Assembly (NCBI GenBank): GCA_002162685.1
Contig: MAAQ01000020.1
Location: forward strand, 186,001 to 250,000
Source: Flavobacteriales bacterium 33_180_T64
GTDB taxonomy: Bacteria; Bacteroidota; Bacteroidia; Flavobacteriales; Flavobacteriaceae
Direction of reading: 5' to 3'
Length of the DNA stretch: 64,000 bases
Shown here piece after piece: positions 58,186 to 64,000 of this stretch; position 1 is the stretch's first letter, and each line of letters starts with the position of its first letter. Position numbers and translations under genes: made by a program. The notes beneath the pieces are model-generated. The model did not search any database. It saw nothing but the letters and a program-made list of their open reading frames with translations, and was not told the DNA's origin.

Positions 58186-59738
58186 ATTTTTCTAAAAAAG
58201 ACATAAAACAAATAGAGCATAAAGGAATAACTGTAGGACAAGTTCAACAACAAATTGAACTTTTTGAAAGTGGACTTCCATATTCTAATTTAATAGAAGA
58301 AGCTACAATTGATAATGGAATTGTTAGGTTGACTCAAGATGAAATAACACATTTTATTTCATGTTTTGAAACCAAAAAAGATGAGGTTTTAGTTTTGAAA
58401 TTCGTTCCAGCTTCAGGAGCCGCAACAAGAATGTTTAAATTTTTATTTAAATTTTTAGAGGAGTATAGCTTGGAAGAAGAGAGTGTTAATTCGTATGTTA
58501 ATACTCATAAAAACAAAGGATTATCACTCTTTTTTATTGGTTTAGAAAAGTTCCCTTTTTATCATATTGTAATTGAAAAACTTTTAGAAATTTTTCCAAA
58601 TTTTAATTCGTTATCTATTAATGAGCAAGGGTTAAAATTTGTTGAAATGATGTTAGATAGTGATAAATTAAACTTTGGTGACTTTCCAAAAGGATTGCTG
58701 CCATTTCATGAATATAGAAATAAAGTAATATCGACTGCTTTTGAAGAACACCTGTATGAATCTGCATTGTATTCTTCAAGTAATGATACAACAAAACTGC
58801 ATTTTACAATATCAGAAAAGCATAAGCATAAATTTGATAAAGAATTTTCTAGAATTGAAAAAAAGGTAGAAGATAAAACCGGTTCTAAGTTTGATATTTC
58901 GTTTTCATATCAAAAAGAATCAACCGATACAATTGCAGTGACACCAAAAAACAAGCCATTTCGTGAAGAGGATGATTCTTTGTTATTTAGACCTTCAGGT
59001 CATGGTGCTTTAATAGAAAATCTTAATGATTTAGAAGCAGATATTATCTTTATAAAAAACATTGATAATGTGGTTACTTATAAATACAAAGAAGATGTTG
59101 CTAAGTATAAAAAAGTACTTGCAGGAATTTTATTAAAGCTTCAAGAACAAGCGTTTCAATATCTTGATATGCTTGGTGAAGGGAATCTTTCAGAAGGACA
59201 ACTTATAGAAATTGCCGAATTTTTAGCTAATAAAATGACAGTTAGGATTAGTTCAGAATTCGAGAAATATTCTCTAAAATATCAAATTGAGTATCTAACA
59301 GAAAAGCTAAACCGCCCAATTCGTGTTTGTGGTATGGTGAAAAATGAAGGAGAACCAGGAGGAGGGCCTTTTTGGATAAAGGATGAAAGTGGAAACATTT
59401 CTCTTCAAATTGTAGAATCTGCACAAATCAATAAAAAAGATAGAAACCAAAAAAGAATCCTTAAAAACGCTACACATTTTAACCCTGTAGATTTGGTTTG
59501 TGGAATTAATAATTATAAAGGTGAAAAATTTAATCTCAAAAAGTTTGTAGATGCTAAAGCAGCATTTATTTCGATGAAGACTAAAACAGGAAAAGATTTA
59601 AAAGCATTAGAGCTTCCAGGATTATGGAATGGTAGTATGGCCAACTGGAATACCATTTTTGTTGAAGTGCCTTTAATCACTTTTAATCCAGTAAAAACGG
59701 TTAATGATTTACTTAAAGCACCACATCAGATAAAGTAA
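58182..59738 (+). CDS. DUF4301 family protein (TTG start)
   Basis: 518 residues. The start is TTG at 58182, overlapping the previous stop (TTGA); no ATG lies in a plausible place and the N-terminus MNFSKKDIKQIEHKGITV is family-like. Motifs include LKFVPASGAATRMFKFLF, LPFHEYRNKVISTAFEEHLY, LLFRPSGHGALIENLND and EGEPGGGPFWI. DUF4301 resembles nucleotidyltransferase-like folds (GAATRM recalls the GxGTRM loop), but activity is unknown. It sits between the kinase gene and arfB in the seven-gene operon. Confidence 0.85.
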   Translation: MNFSKKDIKQIEHKGITVGQVQQQIELFESGLPYSNLIEEATIDNGIVRLTQDEITHFISCFETKKDEVLVLKFVPASGAATRMFKFLFKFLEEYSLEEESVNSYVNTHKNKGLSLFFIGLEKFPFYHIVIEKLLEIFPNFNSLSINEQGLKFVEMMLDSDKLNFGDFPKGLLPFHEYRNKVISTAFEEHLYESALYSSSNDTTKLHFTISEKHKHKFDKEFSRIEKKVEDKTGSKFDISFSYQKESTDTIAVTPKNKPFREEDDSLLFRPSGHGALIENLNDLEADIIFIKNIDNVVTYKYKEDVAKYKKVLAGILLKLQEQAFQYLDMLGEGNLSEGQLIEIAEFLANKMTVRISSEFEKYSLKYQIEYLTEKLNRPIRVCGMVKNEGEPGGGPFWIKDESGNISLQIVESAQINKKDRNQKRILKNATHFNPVDLVCGINNYKGEKFNLKKFVDAKAAFISMKTKTGKDLKALELPGLWNGSMANWNTIFVEVPLITFNPVKTVNDLLKAPHQIK

Positions 59739-59739
59739 A

Positions 59740-60147
59740 ATGTTTGATGAACAAGCCATTTTAAAAGAATTAATATTTAAAGCCATTAGAAGCTCTGGAG
59801 CAGGTGGGCAGCATGTGAATAAAACAGCGTCTAAAGTTGAATTAACTTTTGATTTAGAAAACTCACAATACCTAGCAAGAGCACAAAAAGAATTGCTTAA
59901 AAAGACAATTCAAACTAGACTTACAAAAGAAAGCGTATTGATTCTTCAATGTGGAGAGAGTAGAAGTCAGCATAAAAATAAATCTATTGTTATTAAGCGA
60001 TTTTTAGATTTAATTAGAGATAATTTAATAGAAGAAAAAGAGCGTATTCCTACTAAAACACCTCGGTCAGTTGTAAAAAAGCGACTTACTAATAAACGGA
60101 AAACTTCAGAAAAAAAAACGAATCGAAAGCCACCTCAAGTCGATTAA
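59740..60147 (+). CDS. arfB: Alternative ribosome-rescue factor ArfB (aminoacyl-tRNA hydrolase)
   Basis: 135-residue class I release-factor-like protein. The GGQ loop sits at residues 22-24 (RSSGAGGQHVNKTASKVELT), and a basic C-terminal tail (KRLTNKRKTSEKKTNRKPP) enters the mRNA channel of stalled ribosomes. It hydrolyses peptidyl-tRNA on non-stop complexes. Last gene of the compact operon; it starts one base after DUF4301. Confidence 0.93.
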   Translation: MFDEQAILKELIFKAIRSSGAGGQHVNKTASKVELTFDLENSQYLARAQKELLKKTIQTRLTKESVLILQCGESRSQHKNKSIVIKRFLDLIRDNLIEEKERIPTKTPRSVVKKRLTNKRKTSEKKTNRKPPQVD

Positions 60148-60166
60148 TAAAAAATAATAATAATTC

Positions 60167-60200
60167 TTGCTCCTCAAATGGGAAATCTATTTTACCTTTG
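60167..60200 (+). promoter_or_regulatory. Promoter of the TPP-riboswitch transcript (TTG / TACCTTTG)
   Basis: TACCTTTG at 60193-60200 matches TAnnTTTG; TTG at 60167-60169 is a -33 candidate with a 23-base spacer. The riboswitch begins within ten bases. Confidence 0.65.
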
Positions 60201-60204
60201 CAGC

Positions 60205-60282
60205 GTTCTCAAAAAGGGGTGCCTATAATTGGCTGAGATCATACCCATTGAACCTGAGCAGGTAATGCTGCTAAGGAAATTT
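60205..60282 (+). ncRNA. TPP riboswitch (THI element)
   Basis: The conserved THI core is clear: GGGGTGCC, then GGCTGAGATCATACCC, GAACCTGAGCAGGTAATGC and a closing CTAAGGAAA. These are the pyrimidine-sensing arm (CUGAGA) and the pyrophosphate-sensing arm (ACCUGA...GGUAAUGC). It lies in the ~175-base leader of the TonB-dependent receptor at 60380 and should lower that gene's expression when thiamine pyrophosphate is high. A short open frame across it (60229-60498) is fortuitous. Confidence 0.95.
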
Positions 60283-60379
60283 AACGTGATGCTGAAATCG
60301 TTTCAGTATGACACAACTATATTATTAACATTAAAGAATAATTACCTCTTTTTATTCGATTATTATTTATTTAATCGAC

Positions 60380-62569
60380 ATGAAAAACATTTTTCTTTTT
60401 TTAACACTTCTTGTGTTATCAGTCAGTGCAAATGCACAACAAAATCAAAAACAGCAAGATTCTACGAAAACAGAAAAGCTAGACGAAGTTCTCGTTAAAG
60501 CCGTTAGGGTTAATGCTACATCGCCAATTACACATAGTAATGTGACTAAAAAACAATTGGCAAAGCGTAATTTAGGACAAGACATTCCTATTCTTTTAAA
60601 CTATTTGCCCTCGGTTGTTACAACTTCTGACGCTGGAGCTGGCGTAGGTTACACAGGTATTAGAGTTCGTGGAATTGACGCACAGTCCACAAATGTAACT
60701 ATTAATGGAATCCCTTATAACGATGCTGAATCGTTAGGGACTTTCTGGGTAGATTTAGGGGACTTTGCATCGTCTATAGAAAATTTACAATTACAACGAG
60801 GTGTTGGGACTTCAACTAATGGTTCAGGAGCATTTGGAGCAAGTATTAATGTGTTAACAGATGCCGTTTCAAAAGAATCTAATGGAGAGATTTCTAATTC
60901 TTTCGGAAGTTTTAATACGAGAAAACATACAGTGAAATTTAGCACAGGTTTGTTAAATGATCATATAGAAATTGCTGGTCGTTTATCTAATATAACTTCT
61001 GATGGTTACATTGATAGAGCTGAAACTGATTTAAAATCGTATTACTTACAAGGCTCATATGTTGATGATAATACATTGATAAAAGCTATTACTTTTGGAG
61101 GTAAAGAAGTTACCTACCAAGCTTGGAATGGTATTGATGCGCAAACTTTAGAAGATGATCGTACTTTTAACCCTTCAGGAATGTATACTGATGCAGATGG
61201 AAATACACGTTTCCATGATGAAGAAGTTGATAATTACAGTCAGGATCATTATCAGTTGCATTGGAATCAGCGTTATAGTAATAACTGGTCAACAAATATT
61301 AGTTTTAATTATACCCATGGGAAAGGTTATTTTGAGCAATATAAAGAAGACGAAGATTTTGCAGATTATGATTTGACACCTCTAGAGATTGGTGGAGAAA
61401 CGGTGAATACTACCGATTTAATTAGACGTCGTTGGTTAGATAATGACTTTTATGTGTTAAATGCAACTGCCAATTATAAAAATGACAAAGTCAATTTAAC
61501 CTTCGGATCGTCATATAATTTCTATGATGGTGATCATTATGGAGAAATTATTTGGGCAGAGTTCGCAAGTGATAGTCAAATAAGAGATCGTTATTATGAG
61601 GGTAATGGTAAAAAAACCGATTTAAGTATGTTTACAAAAGCGACATATCGCCTTAATGATAAAGTAAGTTTATATGGCGATTTGCAATTGCGTTTAGTAG
61701 GTTATGAAACTTCAGGTTTAACATCAGATAGAATTCCATTTAATATAGATGAAAACTATAGTTTTTTCAACCCAAAAGCAGGAATCACGTATAAGTTGAA
61801 TACTAAAAATAATTTATATTTTTCATATGCTAGAGCAAATAGAGAACCTAATAGAAAAGATTTTGAAAACAATGCAAATGTAAAACCAGAACAATTAAAT
61901 GATTTCGAATTGGGTTGGAGGCATAATACAGATAAATTTAGACTTTATGTTAATGGGTATTACATGTTATACAATGAGCAACTTGTATTAACAGGTCAAA
62001 TAGATAATGTAGGAAGTGCAATTAGAACCAATAGTGGTGATAGTTACCGTTTAGGTCTAGAAGTGGATGCTGCTATTGCGATTACGGATAAGTTTTCTCT
62101 GCAACCAAATTTTACAATTAGTTCTAATAAAAACAAACAGACATTTGAGTCTGTTAATGGTGAGTTAGTAGATTTAGGGAAAACATCTATTTCATTTTCT
62201 CCTGAGTTAATTGCTGCCAATGCATTTGTGTTTCAGCCTAAAGAAGGGTTTCAGATATCTATATTAAGTAAATTTGTAGGAGAGCAGTTTATGGGAAACA
62301 CAGAACATGCAGATTCTAAGTTAGATAGTTATTTGGTAAATGATTTTAATATTACTCATGAATGGAAGCCAAAATCAATTTTTAAATCGGTTGTATTTTC
62401 AGGGTTAATAAATAATATATTTAATGAAAAATACGTGTCTAATGGCTATTTTGGATCGTTTGATTATGATGATTCATCAAGTTCAACAGGGACAACAACA
62501 GGATACTATGCAGGTTTTTATCCGCAAGCGACAACGAACTTTTTATTAGGTGTTACTTTGAAATTTTAA
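60380..62569 (+). CDS. TPP-riboswitch-controlled TonB-dependent receptor (thiamine uptake)
   Basis: 729-residue outer-membrane receptor. Signal peptide MKNIFLFLTLLVLSVSANAQ; a TonB-box-like KLDEVLVKAVRV near residue 35; plug domain with GIRVRGIDAQSTNVTINGIP and LQRGVGTSTNGSGAFGASI; then a 22-strand barrel ending LLGVTLKF. It has no carboxypeptidase-regulatory domain, unlike the receptor at 23729. The TPP riboswitch in its leader marks the substrate as thiamine or a thiamine phosphate. Upstream genes supply the likely inner-membrane transporter and kinase. Confidence 0.93.
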   Translation: MKNIFLFLTLLVLSVSANAQQNQKQQDSTKTEKLDEVLVKAVRVNATSPITHSNVTKKQLAKRNLGQDIPILLNYLPSVVTTSDAGAGVGYTGIRVRGIDAQSTNVTINGIPYNDAESLGTFWVDLGDFASSIENLQLQRGVGTSTNGSGAFGASINVLTDAVSKESNGEISNSFGSFNTRKHTVKFSTGLLNDHIEIAGRLSNITSDGYIDRAETDLKSYYLQGSYVDDNTLIKAITFGGKEVTYQAWNGIDAQTLEDDRTFNPSGMYTDADGNTRFHDEEVDNYSQDHYQLHWNQRYSNNWSTNISFNYTHGKGYFEQYKEDEDFADYDLTPLEIGGETVNTTDLIRRRWLDNDFYVLNATANYKNDKVNLTFGSSYNFYDGDHYGEIIWAEFASDSQIRDRYYEGNGKKTDLSMFTKATYRLNDKVSLYGDLQLRLVGYETSGLTSDRIPFNIDENYSFFNPKAGITYKLNTKNNLYFSYARANREPNRKDFENNANVKPEQLNDFELGWRHNTDKFRLYVNGYYMLYNEQLVLTGQIDNVGSAIRTNSGDSYRLGLEVDAAIAITDKFSLQPNFTISSNKNKQTFESVNGELVDLGKTSISFSPELIAANAFVFQPKEGFQISILSKFVGEQFMGNTEHADSKLDSYLVNDFNITHEWKPKSIFKSVVFSGLINNIFNEKYVSNGYFGSFDYDDSSSSTGTTTGYYAGFYPQATTNFLLGVTLKF

Positions 62570-62595
62570 TAGTCTCAAGGAATCTCTAAAACAAG

Positions 62596-62633
62596 AAAAA
62601 CTCCCTGTCTCTTTTTTGATAGGGAGTTTTTTT
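62596..62633. terminator. Terminator after the thiamine receptor gene
   Basis: Inverted repeat AAAAACTCCCTGTC / GATAGGGAGTTTTT (one G-U) with T-run; may act for both converging genes. Confidence 0.9.
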
Positions 62634-62653
62634 ATAGTTTCTTTTCCTAAAGT

Positions 62654-63079
62654 TTAATTACTAATAACCAAACTTGAGCCAGAAGCGGTAACACGATATT
62701 CTTTAAGTCCGCAAGGCAATTGTTGTTCTAATACTTGTCCTGTAAATAAATTGTATTTATTTTCATCTGCACACCCACAAGTGACTTCTACACCATCAAT
62801 TTGTAAAAAAGAACAATTAGAGGGTGTGTGATTTGGATCTGCGGCATCCCAAGCTCTAAAATTATTATTTCCAACATTTATAACATATATACCTTTATTA
62901 CCTTGATTAGGTATGTAAACCGTATTACTTGTAAACATTAATTGACTGTATTCTGGTAAGTTTAAATTAAGCGTTGCATTAACACCGACGTTGAGTAAAA
63001 AATTGCAATTGTTTACAGTATCGTCGCCTCCACAGTTAGTTAAAAACAAACAGGATAAAATGAGAATGATTTTTTTCAT
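62654..63079 (-). CDS. Lipoprotein with degenerate Rieske-like fold
   Basis: 141 residues. Lipobox TNC (Cys16) in MKKIILILSCLFLTNCGGDD. The remainder resembles a Rieske domain in layout: FRAWDAADPNHTPSNCSF, then VEVTCGCADENKYNLFTGQV and a C-terminal strand pair LKEYRVTASGSSLVIS. The cluster ligands are not conserved: the first C-x-H is D-x-x-H-like (DPNH) and the second C-x2-H reads CGCA. It is unlikely to hold a standard 2Fe-2S cluster. Single gene, convergent with the thiamine receptor. Confidence 0.72.
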   Translation of the reverse strand: MKKIILILSCLFLTNCGGDDTVNNCNFLLNVGVNATLNLNLPEYSQLMFTSNTVYIPNQGNKGIYVINVGNNNFRAWDAADPNHTPSNCSFLQIDGVEVTCGCADENKYNLFTGQVLEQQLPCGLKEYRVTASGSSLVISN

Positions 63080-63122
63080 AGTAGGTGTTAATTTTTTAGC
63101 GCAATTTACAATATTTTAAAGG

Positions 63123-63147
63123 TTGAATTAAATATTTTGTATCTTTG
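63123..63147 (+). promoter_or_regulatory. greA promoter (-7 box TATCTTTG)
   Basis: TATCTTTG at 63140-63147 fits TAnnTTTG. TTG at 63123-63125 is a possible -33 but the spacer is short (14 bases). Transcription would start just before the first leader hairpin. Confidence 0.6.
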
Positions 63148-63154
63148 TATTAGT

Positions 63155-63179
63155 AATCTCGTGACAGCGAGATTTTTTT
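63155..63179 (+). promoter_or_regulatory. greA leader hairpin 1, terminator-like
   Basis: AATCTCG-tgacag-CGAGATT followed by a T-run. It lies at the predicted 5' end of the greA transcript, 48 bases before the ATG. Confidence 0.7.
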
Positions 63180-63206
63180 ATTCCGAACATGTTTCGGAAT
63201 CTTTTT
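63180..63206 (+). promoter_or_regulatory. greA leader hairpin 2, terminator-like
   Basis: ATTCCGAA-catgt-TTCGGAAT followed by CTTTTTATTT, directly after hairpin 1 and 20 bases before the greA ATG. It is a second potential intrinsic terminator between promoter and gene. Confidence 0.72.
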
Positions 63207-63226
63207 ATTTACTAAACGAATGAATT

Positions 63227-63700
63227 ATGAGTAAAGTATCTTATTATACTCCTGAAGGATTAAAAAAGCTAAGAGACGAACTTAAACAATTAAAAGATAT
63301 TGCACGTCCAAGAGCCTCTCAAGCAATAGCAGAAGCAAGAGATAAAGGTGATTTGAGTGAAAATGCTGAATATGATGCAGCAAAAGAAGCACAAGGGATG
63401 TTAGAAATGAAAATTTCTAAATTGGAAGAAACATTAGCTGGTGCACGTGTGATTGATGAATCTCAAATGGATACGTCTAAAGCATTAGTGTTGTCTATAG
63501 TTAAGATAAAAAATCAAACTAATGGTATGGAAATGACATATACATTGGTAGCCGATGGTGAGGCAGATTTAGCTTCTGGTAAAATCTCTGTAAATTCTCC
63601 TATAGGAAAAGGTCTTTTAGGGAAATCTGTTGGTGAAGTTGCTGAAGTGCAAGTTCCAAATGGTGTGATAAAGTTTAATGTTTTAGAAATTTCTAGATAA
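63227..63700 (+). CDS. greA: Transcription elongation factor GreA
   Basis: 157-residue factor that inserts an N-terminal coiled coil into the RNA polymerase channel to stimulate cleavage of backtracked RNA. Signature: YYTPEGLKKLRDELKQLK, RDKGDLSENAEYDAAKEAQG with the acidic tip (Asp-Leu-Ser-Glu), and C-terminal SPIGKGLLGKSVGEVAEVQV. Complete. It is preceded by two terminator-like leader hairpins and followed by a terminator, then by the HIT gene, an order common in Bacteroidota. Confidence 0.97.
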   Translation: MSKVSYYTPEGLKKLRDELKQLKDIARPRASQAIAEARDKGDLSENAEYDAAKEAQGMLEMKISKLEETLAGARVIDESQMDTSKALVLSIVKIKNQTNGMEMTYTLVADGEADLASGKISVNSPIGKGLLGKSVGEVAEVQVPNGVIKFNVLEISR

Positions 63701-63746
63701 TACATTAAAAGTGTTTATTGAGCTTTTCTAAGTCTGAAAATAACCG

Positions 63747-63776
63747 AAAAGATTCCTAATGAATAGGAATCTTTTT
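63747..63776 (+). terminator. Terminator after greA
   Basis: Perfect inverted repeat AAAAGATTCCTA / TAGGAATCTTTT with a 5-base loop and T-run. Confidence 0.9.
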
Positions 63777-63806
63777 ATATTTACATAGACTCTAAAAAAA
63801 ACGGTT

Positions 63807-64000
63807 ATGGCATCTCTCTTTACAAAAATAATTACTGGTGAAATCCCTTGTTATAAAGTAGCAGAAACAGAAGATTATTTAGCATTTTTAGATATTAATC
63901 CAAATGCGAAAGGTCATACGCTATGTATTCCCAAAAAAGAGGTTGATAAGATTTTTGATTTAGATCAAGAAGCATATCACGGGCTTATGGCCTTCTCACG
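63807..64000 (+). CDS. HIT-family protein, N-terminal part (truncated by window edge)
   Basis: 64 codons are visible from ATG 63807. The start ASLFTKIITGEIPCYKVAET followed by FLDINPNAKGHTLCIPKKEV is typical of HIT (histidine triad) nucleotide hydrolases of the HinT/Hit type. The HxHxH active-site motif lies beyond the window. It stands downstream of greA. Confidence 0.9.
   Translation, partial: MASLFTKIITGEIPCYKVAETEDYLAFLDINPNAKGHTLCIPKKEVDKIFDLDQEAYHGLMAFS

Noticed and set aside
60229-60498. 89-codon open frame across the TPP riboswitch and the start of the receptor gene
   Set aside because: It overlaps a well-conserved riboswitch and the signal-peptide region of the receptor in another frame, and has no protein-like character.

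Overview
The window is a 64 kb, AT-rich piece of chromosome from a member of the Flavobacteriaceae (Bacteroidota). Three things point there. Several secreted proteins end in the type IX secretion (T9SS) sorting domain. The gliding-motility pair gldE-gldD sits in the order mutY-ssb-gldE-gldD. Promoters fit the Bacteroidota consensus (TAnnTTTG at -7) and lack Shine-Dalgarno leaders. I see no rRNA, tRNA, insertion sequence, prophage, CRISPR array or defence island. It reads as ordinary core and near-core chromosome, so I cannot point to a wholly new system; the interest lies in individual genes and control elements.

Layout. 1-8.3 kb: end of radA, a large T9SS surface protein, ileS and a DksA-like protein. 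8.4-15.6 kb: lspA, the leftward rimK / aspartoacylase-like / 5-formyl-THF cyclo-ligase operon, then uvrC and a patatin-like outer-membrane protein. 15.8-20.6 kb: aromatic amino acid catabolism (hmgA, hppD, kynA) with two small membrane or exported proteins. 20.6-28 kb: an M23 peptidase lipoprotein, pgi, and a TonB-dependent receptor paired with a surface lipoprotein. 28-31.5 kb (leftward): gldD, gldE, ssb, mutY. 31.6-33.8 kb: HU, a 29-residue basic protein and RNase E/G. 33.9-42.9 kb: aldo/keto reductase, OmpA-like lipoprotein, xth, a very large outer-membrane protein, an FG-GAP/T9SS protein and a small beta-barrel protein. 43-53.8 kb: glyS, comF-like, a lipoprotein with Ig-like domain, an omega-amidase/aminotransferase pair, a probably frameshifted lipoprotein, an S46 dipeptidyl-peptidase and a hypothetical protein. 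54-60.1 kb: ahcY, then a compact seven-gene rightward operon (phosphopantetheinyl transferase, PcrB/GGGPS, thiamine-binding protein, PnuC-type transporter, NadR-like kinase, DUF4301, ArfB). 60.2-62.6 kb: a TPP riboswitch and the TonB-dependent receptor it controls. 62.6-64 kb: a degenerate Rieske-like lipoprotein, greA with an unusual hairpin leader, and the start of a HIT protein.

Functional links. The TPP riboswitch, its receptor and the thiamine-binding/PnuC/kinase genes just upstream form a plausible thiamine uptake and phosphorylation route. The T9SS cargo proteins depend on the machinery that GldD/GldE accompany. The omega-amidase and aminotransferase form a two-step transamination/deamidation pair. 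HU and the 29-residue protein share one short transcription unit with a clear promoter and terminator.

Most worth a second look: the GVHH signature in IleRS, known to mark mupirocin hyper-resistance; two tandem terminator-like hairpins at the very start of the greA transcript; the 29-residue COX24-like protein; a lipoprotein frame broken at its start codon; an Asp/Glu-type S46 peptidase; and several proteins that have lost or changed metal ligands.
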